The notes beneath the pieces are model-generated. The model ran no database searches, had not been told where the DNA came from, and saw only the letters and a list, made by a program, of their open reading frames with translations. Below are positions 12,049-18,865 of a stretch of 19,600 nucleotides of DNA, piece by piece (the stretch's first letter is position 1; each line of letters opens with the position of its first letter). The position numbers and the translations under genes were made by a program. Origin of the DNA: DATGLW01 sp035293965 (GTDB lineage: Bacteria > Actinomycetota > Acidimicrobiia > Acidimicrobiales > RAAP-2); contig DATGLW010000090.1 in NCBI GenBank assembly GCA_035293965.1, positions 1-19,600 of the forward strand. Direction: 5' to 3'.

Positions 12049-12438
12049 ATGGTGCCGTCGCTGCCGTACTCGCTCGACACGTCGAGCATCAGGATCGAGG
12101 TCGACATCCGCGACGAACGAGCGGTGGTCCGGCTGAGCGGCGTCCTCGACCAGGTGTCTGCGAACAGCGCCGATGCGGCTTTCGAGTTCGTGCGGCGGAG
12201 CAAGCACGTGGTCCTCGACCTCTCGTCGTTGCAGTACCTCGATCGTGCGGGCCTGGCACCGATCATCCGCCTGCGGACGATCATCGAAGCGCGCGGTGGC
12301 AAGGTGGAGATCGTCGGGGCCAGCGGTGTCGTTGCCACCGTCATCCGGCTCAGCATGGGCTCAGGGTCGCAATCCCCCTGGGAGGCCGAGGGAGCCGGCT
12401 TGTTCCGCTCGGCCGCCCAGCTCGACCCGCCTGCCTGA
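12049..12438 (+). CDS. Stand-alone STAS-domain protein (anti-sigma antagonist-like)
   Basis: This 129-residue protein is almost only a STAS domain: IRIEVDIRDERAVVRLSGVLD (strand 1-2), VVLDLSSLQYLDRAGLAPII (strand and phosphorylation loop), then LRTIIEARGGKVEIVGAS. Anti-sigma antagonists such as SpoIIAA free a sigma factor by binding its anti-sigma kinase, which phosphorylates a serine in D-S-S-G. Here the loop reads D-R-A-G, with no serine or threonine, so kinase control at that site is not possible. It may be permanently active, a decoy or a structural STAS. No RsbW-like kinase is nearby. ATG 12049 follows GAGGGAGG. The 3' end lies in a 50-bp tandem duplication that repeats the stop-codon region. 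Confidence 0.8.
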   Translation: MVPSLPYSLDTSSIRIEVDIRDERAVVRLSGVLDQVSANSADAAFEFVRRSKHVVLDLSSLQYLDRAGLAPIIRLRTIIEARGGKVEIVGASGVVATVIRLSMGSGSQSPWEAEGAGLFRSAAQLDPPA

Positions 12439-12525
12439 CGTCGCGGCTCGAGGCCGGCGGGCATCCCGGCTCGATCCGCCCTGCCTGACGTCGCGGCTCG
12501 AGGCCGGCCGGCATGACGGCGAGGC
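12422..12525. repeat. Tandem duplication (about 50 bp) of the STAS gene 3' end
   Basis: A block starting at CTGCCTGACGTCGCGGCTCG occurs at 12431 and again at 12481, continuing near-identically through about 36 bases, with similar flanks upstream. The first copy holds the STAS stop codon; the second lies in the gap before ctaG. Confidence 0.88.
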
Positions 12526-12546
12526 CCGCGTGCGGCCACGTCGGGC

Positions 12547-12552
12547 TACCGT
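12547..12552 (+). promoter_or_regulatory. -10 box (TACCGT) close to the ctaG start
   Basis: TACCGT ends 11 bases before the ctaG ATG at 12564, which would give a leader of only a few bases. A GAGGG lies between the two, so a longer transcript from upstream could also be translated. Confidence 0.35.
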
Positions 12553-12563
12553 GAGGGCCGACC

Positions 12564-13643
12564 ATGACGATCGACATCCTGCCCGCACTGCGCGGCAGCC
12601 GGTTCCTCGCCACCCAGTGGGACGTCGTGCCCGTGGCGATGATCCTGGCGGCGCTCGGTCTCTACCTGTGGGGCGTGGCCAGGGTGAACCGCACACAGCT
12701 CCGCCATCCGTGGCCCGGGTGGAAGACCACGTCGTGGGTGGCGGCGCTCCTCGTCACTGCCTTCTCTATCTTCAGCTTCGTCGGCATCTACGACACCGAG
12801 CTGTTCTGGGACCACATGGTCCAGCACCTCCTCCTCATCATGGTCGCCGCGCCGCTGTTCGCCGCCGCGTCGCCCCTCGACCTCGCCTGGAGGGCGACGA
12901 CCGGCGAGGCCCGGGCGGCGTTCACCCGACTGCTGCGGTCCAGGCCCTCGCGCGCGGTCGCGAGCCCGGTCGTGGCCTTCGTCCTCTACGCAGTGCTCAT
13001 CCCGGTGTCGCACCTCACGAGCTGGTACAACCTCACGCTCGAGCACGAATCGCTCCACAACGCCGAGCACGTCGCCTTCCTCGTCGTCGGGTACCTCTTC
13101 TGGCGCCAGATGTTCGGCTCGGACCCGAACCGCTACCGGATGCATCCCGGCCTGCAGCTCGCCTATCTCTTCGTCGCCCTGCCCGTCGACACGTTCACCG
13201 GGGTGTCCCTCACCAACGTCCGCCACGAGCTCTTCCCCGCCTATCTCGCCTCGCCGCGCAACTGGGGTCCCAGCCTCGTCCAGGACCTGCACATCGGGGG
13301 GACGCTCATGTGGGTGGGCGGCGACACCCTCATGATGTGGCCGATGGTGCCGGTCGCGTTGAAGTGGATGCGCCGCGAGGAGCGAAGGGCCGAGCGTGCC
13401 GACCGCGAGGCCGATGCGCTGGGGCTCGGGGGTGGCACCATCCCCGGTGCCGAGCCCACCAATGGCCCGGCGCCGCCGGTGGCAGGTCCCGTCCCCGGAG
13501 CCGAGCCCATTGCTGACCGGGGGCTGCCGGTGGCAGGTCCCGTGCCCGGCTCCCTGGCTGCAGGCGGACCGCCGGGTGCGGACGAGAGCCCCTCGTGGCA
13601 GGCACCGCCGACGAGCTCGCTCGGCCCACCGCCTCGTGGGTGA
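12564..13643 (+). CDS. ctaG: Cytochrome c oxidase assembly protein CtaG (caa3-type, copper delivery)
   Basis: This 359-residue membrane protein is of the caa3_CtaG family, needed to load copper into the oxidase. About seven membrane segments are visible between residues 20 and 270. Family landmarks include the histidine-rich DHMVQHLLLIMVAAPLF (about 83-99), LEHESLHNAEHVAFLVVGYLFW (about 159-180) and DLHIGGTLMWVGGD (about 241-254). The ATG 12564 has GAGGG upstream. After residue 275 a charged stretch leads to a roughly 75-residue Pro/Gly/Ala-rich cytoplasmic or periplasmic tail made partly of a 17-residue repeat (51-bp DNA duplication), not part of the family. The Sco gene follows 16 bp later, so both factors for oxidase copper sites are co-expressed. 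Confidence 0.9.
   Translation: MTIDILPALRGSRFLATQWDVVPVAMILAALGLYLWGVARVNRTQLRHPWPGWKTTSWVAALLVTAFSIFSFVGIYDTELFWDHMVQHLLLIMVAAPLFAAASPLDLAWRATTGEARAAFTRLLRSRPSRAVASPVVAFVLYAVLIPVSHLTSWYNLTLEHESLHNAEHVAFLVVGYLFWRQMFGSDPNRYRMHPGLQLAYLFVALPVDTFTGVSLTNVRHELFPAYLASPRNWGPSLVQDLHIGGTLMWVGGDTLMMWPMVPVALKWMRREERRAERADREADALGLGGGTIPGAEPTNGPAPPVAGPVPGAEPIADRGLPVAGPVPGSLAAGGPPGADESPSWQAPPTSSLGPPPRG
13442..13560. repeat. 51-bp in-frame tandem repeat in the ctaG tail
   Basis: Copies at 13442-13492 and 13493-13543 are about three-quarters identical, with a partial third at 13544-13560 and a faint copy before the first. Each encodes a 17-residue unit around PGAEP and PVAGPVPG. The period is a multiple of three, so reading frame is kept. 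Confidence 0.85.
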
Positions 13644-13659
13644 GCTCCTCCGGCGTCGT

Positions 13660-14412
13660 ATGGCCGGCCGGCTCGGCAAGCTGGTGACCGCCGCGCTGGC
13701 TGCCGTCGGGGCGGGGGTCTCGGTGGCCGCCTGCGGCGACCCGGCGCCCCCAGCGCCCCCGCCGAGCCAGGGGACCGTGCTGGATCGCCCCGTCCCCGAC
13801 GTCCCCCTGCTCGACGCGCAGGGACGGACCGTCAGCCTGGCCTCGTTCCGAGGCAGGATCATCGTGATGGCCCCGTACCTCACGCTGTGCCAGGAGGAGT
13901 GCCCGCTCGTGGCCGGGGCCTTCCTGAGCCTCCAGAGGGACCTGGTAGCTGCCGGGCTGTCCAGGAAGGTGACGATCCTCACGGTGTCGGTCGACCCCTG
14001 GCGAGACTCACCGGCACGCCTGGCCGCCTACCAGGCGCGCTTCGGCATCCACTGGCCCATGCTGACCGGCTCCCTGCCAACCTTGCGGCGCTTCTGGTCG
14101 TCGTTCGGCGTCTATTTCCAGAAGGTCCCCGAGGGCTCGCCGCCGGGCACCGACTGGCTCACCGGCGCGCCGCTCACCATGGATGTCGTGCACACCGACG
14201 GCTTCGTCCTCCTCGACGCTCGGGGCCACGAGCGCTTCTTCGACGCGAACATGCCGGACCTCCACGGTCACCTCCGCCCCGACCTGGCGCACCTCCTCGA
14301 CGGCCAGGGATTGGCGAACCTCCGACACCCCGCGGGTCCCACGTGGACCCTGAGCGACCTGCGCGCCGCCGTGGGGTGGCTCGCCGGACGCCAGATCCCG
14401 GCGTCGAGCTGA
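13660..14412 (+). CDS. sco: SCO1/SenC family copper-binding lipoprotein
   Basis: This 250-residue Sco protein inserts copper into the CuA site of cytochrome c oxidase. The N-terminus is a lipoprotein signal (RLGKLVTAALAAVGAGVSVAAC) with lipobox VAAC and Cys25. The thioredoxin-like domain contains the copper motif CQEEC (Cys77 and Cys81) and the conserved His178 in DVVHTDGF, so all three ligands are present. LTVSVDPWRDSP (107-118) is also typical. I take ATG 13660; an in-frame GTG at 13636 would overlap ctaG by 8 bp and lengthen the n-region. Neither has a clear ribosome binding site, suggesting coupling to ctaG. A convergent methyltransferase follows, with a hairpin between. Confidence 0.92.
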   Translation: MAGRLGKLVTAALAAVGAGVSVAACGDPAPPAPPPSQGTVLDRPVPDVPLLDAQGRTVSLASFRGRIIVMAPYLTLCQEECPLVAGAFLSLQRDLVAAGLSRKVTILTVSVDPWRDSPARLAAYQARFGIHWPMLTGSLPTLRRFWSSFGVYFQKVPEGSPPGTDWLTGAPLTMDVVHTDGFVLLDARGHERFFDANMPDLHGHLRPDLAHLLDGQGLANLRHPAGPTWTLSDLRAAVGWLAGRQIPASS

Positions 14413-14444
14413 TCGGTCCACCACGCACCCGGCCGCGGGCTTGG

Positions 14445-14464
14445 TCGTGGCGACCCGGCCACGA
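14445..14464. terminator. Hairpin between convergent sco and methyltransferase genes
   Basis: TCGTGGC (14445-14451) pairs with GCCACGA (14458-14464) around a 6-nt loop. GGCTT and AAGCC just outside can extend the stem past a small bulge. It sits between two stop codons and could serve both directions. Confidence 0.5.
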
Positions 14465-14477
14465 AGCCTGGAGGTGC

Positions 14478-15281
14478 TCAGGTCCGGCAGAGCACCTCGC
14501 CATGGAGGACGGCGAACCAGCCGTCGGGGGTGGCGGCCCAGCGACGCCAACCGGCGGCCAGTTCCGCCAGCTCGCCGGGAGTCGCTTCGCCGAGCTCGAC
14601 GGCCCGGGCCGCGACGTCCGAGGTCGTCATCCGCTCGGCCCACGTGCCGCCCCACCAGGCTCGGTCGCCCTCGGACGCGAAGAGCCAGGTCGACACCGAC
14701 GGCGTGACTCGCTCGAAGCCGGCAGAACCCGCCCAGAAGGCGATCCGGCGCCCGGCTGCCGGTTCCCCGCCGTTGGCCCGCGCGACCCGGCAGTAGAGGT
14801 CCAGCCAACGATCGAGGGCCGGCTCCGGCGGGTACCAGGCCATGGCGGCGTAGTCGGCGTCGCGGGCGGCCACCAGCCCGCCGGGGCGGCACACCCGGCG
14901 CATCTCGCGCAATGCCGCCACCGGGTCGGCCAGGTGCTGGAGGACCTGGTGGGCGTGGACCACGTCGAAGGTGCCAGCCGGGAAGGGGAGCTGGTAGGCG
15001 TCACCCGTCTCGAAGGTCACGGGCACCGCGGCGGCGCCTGCCGCCTGCCGTGCGGCGACGACCGCCTCGAAGGATCGGTCGATCCCGACCACCCGTCCGC
15101 CGGGCACCCGCCGCGCCAGGTCGATCGAGATCGTCCCCGGCCCGCAACCGACATCGAGCACGTCGAGGCCCGGGCGGAGCTCGGCGAGCAGGAAGCCGGC
15201 GGAGTTGGCAGCGGTCCGCCACCGGTGCGAGCGCAGCACGCTGTCGTGGTGACCGTGGGAGTACCGCTCGCGCACCGTCAC
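14478..15281 (-). CDS. Class I SAM-dependent methyltransferase
   Basis: This 267-residue methyltransferase has a Rossmann fold with motif I VLDVGCGPG (41-49) for SAM binding, an acidic strand end in GRVVGIDRS, and motif post-II FDVVHAHQVLQHLADP, then MRRVCRPGGLVAARD. These are the marks of UbiE/type-11 methyltransferases. The C-terminal half (AWYPPEPALDRWLDLYCRV and the final WRRWAATPDGWFAVLHGEV) matches small-molecule methyltransferases in actinobacteria but does not tell the substrate. Starts at GTG 15281 or GTG 15275 are both possible; the conserved RERYSHGHHDSVLRSHRWRT follows. It overlaps nothing, and the PF03640-type gene ends 55 bp upstream on the same strand. Confidence 0.85.
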   Translation of the reverse strand: MTVRERYSHGHHDSVLRSHRWRTAANSAGFLLAELRPGLDVLDVGCGPGTISIDLARRVPGGRVVGIDRSFEAVVAARQAAGAAAVPVTFETGDAYQLPFPAGTFDVVHAHQVLQHLADPVAALREMRRVCRPGGLVAARDADYAAMAWYPPEPALDRWLDLYCRVARANGGEPAAGRRIAFWAGSAGFERVTPSVSTWLFASEGDRAWWGGTWAERMTTSDVAARAVELGEATPGELAELAAGWRRWAATPDGWFAVLHGEVLCRT

Positions 15282-15336
15282 AGCGTGGCACCGGCCCGAG
15301 CCCGAGAGCGAGCCCGCGAGCGAGAGCACCCTGGGC

Positions 15337-15960
15337 TCAATAGCCGTACCCGGAGCCGGAAGACCCGGCCGGCATGCTGGTCGGCGATCCCGCGCTCGGG
15401 TGGCCTGTCGAGCGCGGCGGGCCGGCGGTGCTCGCCGCATTGGAGTGGGACGCGCCGGCCCGCGTCGGGTGGACGACGGAGAAGTCCTGGACGCCCTGCC
15501 CGGTCACCATCGTGCCGGTGTCCGACACGAAGGTGTACAGGGGGATGTGACGGTAGGTCACCTGGAGCCGCCCGTTCGCCGTGCGCACCGTACCGAGCCC
15601 GACCACGCCGCGGCCTCCCTTGACCGTGGTCGCCCCCGAGGGCAGGAGCAGCGGCGGCCACGCGGCAGCGCAGGCGCCGGTGCAGGTCGGGTGGTCCGCC
15701 GTGTCGGGAGCGTAGCGGTACAAGGCGGCCCCCGAGCGCGTCACGAGGATGGTGCCGAAGGGAGGTCGCGTTGCCTCCTCGACCATCAGGACCGCCCGCT
15801 TGCCCGTCCCCCGGTGCCCGGCTGCCGCGACGGCCGGGGCGGCTATGGCGCCGGGCGCCATCAGCGCCGTCACCACGCCAGCCGCGATCGCCCACCGACC
15901 GTGCCGTCGCGACGGCACGGTCGCCGAACAGGGCTCCAGTAGCGTGTCCTCCAGTGGCAT
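15337..15960 (-). CDS. Secreted PF03640-type (YxFxxD-like repeat) protein
   Basis: This 207-residue protein has an N-terminal signal peptide: n-region with SRRHGRW, a hydrophobic core (AIAAGVVTALMAPGAIAAPAVA) and a likely signal peptidase I site; no lipobox cysteine is present. The mature part has two copies of the secreted repeat of unknown function: GTILVTRSGAALYRYAPDT with CTGACAAAWPPLL, and VTYRHIPLYTFVSDTG with GVQDFSVVHP. Cys in CTGAC may form a disulfide. The final 45 residues are Ser/Gly-rich. ATG 15960 follows AGGAGG. It is divergent from an ECF sigma factor gene, so it may be its target. The function of the family is not established; some members are linked to electron transfer or adhesion. 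Confidence 0.8.
   Translation of the reverse strand: MPLEDTLLEPCSATVPSRRHGRWAIAAGVVTALMAPGAIAAPAVAAAGHRGTGKRAVLMVEEATRPPFGTILVTRSGAALYRYAPDTADHPTCTGACAAAWPPLLLPSGATTVKGGRGVVGLGTVRTANGRLQVTYRHIPLYTFVSDTGTMVTGQGVQDFSVVHPTRAGASHSNAASTAGPPRSTGHPSAGSPTSMPAGSSGSGYGY
15896..15923. repeat. 28-bp perfect palindrome inside the secreted-protein gene
   Basis: Fourteen bases from 15896 are followed by their exact reverse complement up to 15923, with no spacer. The site encodes the start of the signal peptide (about TVPSRRHGR), 35-65 nt after the start codon and about 210 bp from the divergent sigma factor start. Confidence 0.9.
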
Positions 15961-16132
15961 CGCCCACCTCCTCGCGTCGAGTTGCCGTCGGGCGGCCGGG
16001 CCCGGTGGTCCATGGCCTCGCCCCGGCGTGCAGCGGTACCTACGGGCAGCCCGCCGTGCGGGATTGCATCCGGCGAGCGGGGAAGGGCGCGCCGGTCCAA
16101 TCCATCCGGCTCCCTCAGCCGTAGTACCACCC

Positions 16133-16723
16133 ATGGCGCGGGCCAATGCAGCCACAGAGCTGTCGGACGACGCGCTCCTCGCCGGCCTCGCGCTCGGCGA
16201 CGAGGGATGCGCCGTCACGTTCACGCGCCGCTACCAGCGGCGCGTGTTCGGGCTCGCGCTTGCCATGACCGGAGATCAGGGGACTGCCGAAGACGTCGCA
16301 CAGGAGGCCCTCCTGCGCGTCTGGCGGCACGCGCCCGTGTTCGACCCGCGGCGCGCCTCGGTCGCCACCTGGGTCCTGACGATCACCCGGAACCTGGCGA
16401 TCGACGCACTCCGCCTCAGGCGGGCGACACCCATCGACCCCGGCGACTTCGCCGACCTCGGCCTGGTGGCGACGACGAGCGGCCCCGAGGAGGCCGCGAT
16501 GGCAGCCGACGGCATGCCGGGCCTGCGCGCGGCACTGGCTACCCTTCCCGTCGAGCAGCGCCGTGCCCTCGTGCTCGCGGCCGTCTACGGGCGCACGGCA
16601 GCAGAGATCGGCCAGCACGAGGGGATCCCGGTCGGCACCGCCAAGACGCGTGTTCGCACCGCGATGATGAAGGTCCGCGCCGCCATGGCGGAGCGGACCT
16701 TCGGCCTGGAGGACGAGCAGTGA
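16133..16723 (+). CDS. ECF RNA polymerase sigma factor
   Basis: This 196-residue sigma-70 relative has only regions 2 and 4, which defines the ECF group. Region 2 runs from FTRRYQRRVFGLALAMTG through DVAQEALLRVWRHAP to RASVATWVLTITRNLAIDALR. Region 4 is ALATLPVEQRRALVLAAVYG then TAAEIGQHEGIPVGTAKTRVRTAMMKVR (helix-turn-helix for -35 recognition). No C-terminal extension is present. The start ATG 16133 is supported by family alignment rather than a ribosome binding site. Its TGA overlaps the GTG of the anti-sigma gene (GTGA). Resemblance to SigK/SigL-type factors fits the RskA-like partner. Target promoters are not identifiable from one window, but the adjacent secreted-protein gene is a likely target. 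Confidence 0.92.
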   Translation: MARANAATELSDDALLAGLALGDEGCAVTFTRRYQRRVFGLALAMTGDQGTAEDVAQEALLRVWRHAPVFDPRRASVATWVLTITRNLAIDALRLRRATPIDPGDFADLGLVATTSGPEEAAMAADGMPGLRAALATLPVEQRRALVLAAVYGRTAAEIGQHEGIPVGTAKTRVRTAMMKVRAAMAERTFGLEDEQ

Positions 16724-17445
16724 CCGGCGACCCGATGCCGGAGGCCTGCCGCCAGCTGCAGGGCGCGTTGGCCGAGGTCGCGCTCGGGATCGCATCCGGC
16801 CGCGAGCGCGCGGCCGTGCTCGAGCACCTCGAGAGCTGTGCCCGCTGCCGGAGCGAGGAGGAGCAGCTGTCGTCGGTGGCCGACGGCTTGCTCGGCCTGG
16901 CTCCCGAGGTCGAGCCGCCGGTCGGCTTCGAGGTCCGCCTGTTCGAGCGCGCCGGCGTGCGCCCGCCCGCCCGCCGCCTCCTCCAGGGGTGGCGGGGTGC
17001 CGGTTCCCGTGCGGGGTGGCGGGGTGCCGGTTCGCTCCGGCGGGCTGCCGCCGCGGCCGTGCTTGCCGTCGCCGTCCTTGCCGGCGTCGGCATCGGGCGG
17101 GCGGCGCTCCCGACCACGACGTCGGCACGCCCTGCGGCCGGATGGCCGGCCCAGGCGGCGGTGGCCACGCTGAAGGCGGGCAGCCGCGACGTCGGCCAGG
17201 TGGCGAGCTTCCCGGGCAACCCGGCCTGGCTCTTCATGACGGTTGCGGACCTCGGCTCGGCGAGCAGGGTCGAGTGCCGGCTGACCCTGCACGACGGGCG
17301 CACCATGGCGGTTGGCAGCTTCCGGCTCTCCGGCGGCTACGGTGCCTGGGGCGTGGCGCTCCCCGTGCCCCGCTCGCAGGTGGCCACGGCGAAGCTCGTG
17401 GGCCCGCAGGGCGCGGTGCTCGCGTCGGCGTCGTTCCGGTTCTGA
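16720..17445 (+). CDS. Transmembrane zinc-finger anti-sigma factor (RskA-like)
   Basis: This 241-residue protein has an N-terminal anti-sigma domain with the ZAS motif His36-x3-Cys40-x2-Cys43 (EHLESCARC), a linker, a single membrane helix at about 109-127 (AAAVLAVAVLAGVGIGRA) and an extracytoplasmic domain with VGQVASFPGNPAWLFMTV and GYGAWGVALPVP, as in RskA-type C-termini. It should hold the ECF sigma factor at the membrane until an outside signal triggers proteolysis. Translation is coupled to the sigma gene by GTGA. The linker just before the membrane helix contains an exact 9-residue duplication (GWRGAGS at 90-96 and 99-105) from a 27-bp DNA repeat, which could affect cleavage. Confidence 0.9.
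   Translation: MTGDPMPEACRQLQGALAEVALGIASGRERAAVLEHLESCARCRSEEEQLSSVADGLLGLAPEVEPPVGFEVRLFERAGVRPPARRLLQGWRGAGSRAGWRGAGSLRRAAAAAVLAVAVLAGVGIGRAALPTTTSARPAAGWPAQAAVATLKAGSRDVGQVASFPGNPAWLFMTVADLGSASRVECRLTLHDGRTMAVGSFRLSGGYGAWGVALPVPRSQVATAKLVGPQGAVLASASFRF
16986..17039. repeat. 27-bp in-frame tandem repeat in the anti-sigma linker
   Basis: The first 21 bases of the units at 16986-17012 and 17013-17039 are identical, and the period (27) keeps the frame. It encodes the repeated GWRGAGS of the linker just before the membrane helix. Confidence 0.9.
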
Positions 17446-17488
17446 CCGGTTCCGCCGACCGCCGACCCGGCGCGCGCGGGGCAAGGGC

Positions 17489-17494
17489 TAACGT
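17489..17494 (+). promoter_or_regulatory. -10 box (TAACGT) for the NRDE gene, likely leaderless
   Basis: TAACGT ends eight bases before the ATG at 17503, which puts the transcription start at or within a base or two of it. No ribosome binding site is present. Confidence 0.5.
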
Positions 17495-17502
17495 CCGTCG
17501 CG

Positions 17503-18297
17503 ATGTGCCTGTTGATCGCGCGCTTCGGGGTCGAGCCCGGACTGCCGCTGGTGGTGGGCGCCAATCGCGACGAGCGGTACGAGCGCCCCGCCACGGCGGT
17601 CACCGTGCTGCGCCATCGCCCACGCGTGCTCGGTGGGCGCGACGAGCTGGCCGGCGGCACCTGGTTGGCTGTCAACGAGCACGGAGTGGTGGCGGGGCTC
17701 ACGAACCGTCCGTCGTCGAACGGCCGCGACCCGTCGAAGCGCTCGCGAGGCGAGCTGCCCCTGGCCCTCGCGGCCCACGTGGAGGCTGCGGCGGCCGTCG
17801 ACGAGGTCTGCTCGACGGTCAGGCCCGGCGACTACAACCCGTGCTGGGTGCTGGTGGGGGACCGCCGGCACCTCTTCTACCTCGAGCTGCCTGAAGGGGG
17901 CGGCTCGCCGGTCGTGACCGAGCTCGGGCCGGGCACCTACGTGGTCGAGAACAGCGCCCTCGGCTCGCCGACGCCCAAGGCGACCCACGTCGCGGCGCGA
18001 CTGGCGGGCGGTCCCCGCGGCAACGGACCCTTCGACGTCCTGGCGTCCGTCCTTCGCGACCACACGGTGCCCGAAGGCGCCGCCCAGGGTTCGCCTCCCG
18101 CCGCCGGCGGGAGCGGCGATGGGGCGCCGCGCCCGCCTCAGCTGGCAGCCGCGTGCGTCCACACGGACAGCTACGGCACCCGGTCGTCGTTGCTCGCCGC
18201 CGTTGCAGCCGGGGCGGGCCGGCCGGTGCTCTACGTCGCCGACGGCCCGCCGTGCCGTGCGCCCTTCGTGGCTGCAGACCCGCTGTGGGAGGCCTGA
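17503..18297 (+). CDS. NRDE family protein (TANGO2-like)
   Basis: This 264-residue protein begins MCLLIARF and carries the family signature ANRDE (20-24), followed by GGRDELAGGTWLAVNEHGVVAGLTN (about 44-68) and SYGTRSSLL (about 223-231), all landmarks of the TANGO2/NRDE family. Cys2 would be exposed after Met removal, as in N-terminal-nucleophile enzymes, although hydrolase activity is not proven. Eukaryotic TANGO2 and worm HRG-9 have been linked to heme movement; the bacterial role is unclear. Here it sits near ctaG and sco, a heme-copper context that fits but does not prove that idea. It follows the anti-sigma gene by 57 bp on the same strand, with its own -10 box. Confidence 0.88.
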   Translation: MCLLIARFGVEPGLPLVVGANRDERYERPATAVTVLRHRPRVLGGRDELAGGTWLAVNEHGVVAGLTNRPSSNGRDPSKRSRGELPLALAAHVEAAAAVDEVCSTVRPGDYNPCWVLVGDRRHLFYLELPEGGGSPVVTELGPGTYVVENSALGSPTPKATHVAARLAGGPRGNGPFDVLASVLRDHTVPEGAAQGSPPAAGGSGDGAPRPPQLAAACVHTDSYGTRSSLLAAVAAGAGRPVLYVADGPPCRAPFVAADPLWEA

Positions 18298-18316
18298 GCG
18301 CCCGGGCGCACGGGCG

Positions 18317-18796
18317 TCAGGCGGGTAGGCCCCCGCAGCCGTCGGCGGCGAGGAGCGGCGAACCCCCGCCGGCATCGCTCCCCGGTTCGTCTGCCAGCAG
18401 GCCCTGGACCCGGAGCTCCCTCTCGTAGGCGGCCAGCAGATCGGGGATGGCGGCCAGCTCGTCGTCGGGCCGGGCCCTGGTGACGTAGGGCTTGATGCAG
18501 ACGCCACCGAAGTGGTGGACGATCCCGGGGTAGTCGTCGACCACGAAGTCGGGCACTACCGGGACCCCGTAGCGCCCCAGGCCGGCGTCGAAGTCGAACA
18601 GCGGCTTCTGGTACACCCCTCGCACGAAGGGCTCGAGCCCGGCCGCCCGGACCTCGCCCCACCGCACGCCCACCCCCGACCACACGTAGACGTCGTGACC
18701 GTCCTCCACGAGCTTCTGGAAGACCTCGGCGGTGCCGGGCCGCAGGGAGCCGTCGATGCCGAGGATCGTGTAGTCGACGTCGAAGAACACGTTCAT
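18317..18796 (-). CDS. Small HAD-superfamily hydrolase
   Basis: This 159-residue HAD protein has all four motifs: DVD with nucleophile Asp6 and Asp8 (VFFDVDYT), Ser40 in VYVWSG, Lys64 in YQKP and the acidic pair Asp87-Asp88 in FVVDDYPG. No cap domain is present, so it is a minimal (C0-type) phosphatase, possibly acting on large or exposed phosphates. The last 20 residues are Gly/Ala-rich. I chose ATG 18796 rather than the in-frame ATG at 18838, because the latter lies inside a TACGAT -10-like box (18842-18837) and would not be transcribed from it. It converges on the NRDE gene with a 19-bp gap. The substrate is unknown. Confidence 0.82.
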   Translation of the reverse strand: MNVFFDVDYTILGIDGSLRPGTAEVFQKLVEDGHDVYVWSGVGVRWGEVRAAGLEPFVRGVYQKPLFDFDAGLGRYGVPVVPDFVVDDYPGIVHHFGGVCIKPYVTRARPDDELAAIPDLLAAYERELRVQGLLADEPGSDAGGGSPLLAADGCGGLPA

Positions 18797-18836
18797 GGGC
18801 TCGGTCGCTCCGGTTCGCTCGTGGCCTGGCGCGTAC

Positions 18837-18865
18837 ATCGTAACGGGATGCCGACTGGGCCCAAA
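18837..18865 (-). promoter_or_regulatory. Candidate promoter of the HAD gene
   Basis: On the minus strand TTGGGC is followed by a 16-bp spacer and TACGAT (18842-18837). The transcription start should fall near 18830, leaving a leader of about 34 nt before ATG 18796. The -35 match is moderate. Confidence 0.4.

Noticed and set aside
12546..13982. Minus-strand frame of 478 codons opposite ctaG and sco
   Set aside because: Antisense to two well-recognised genes; no motif of its own.
18797..18838. 14-residue N-terminal extension of the HAD protein
   Set aside because: Its ATG lies inside the TACGAT box; the HAD fold starts at MNVFFDVD.
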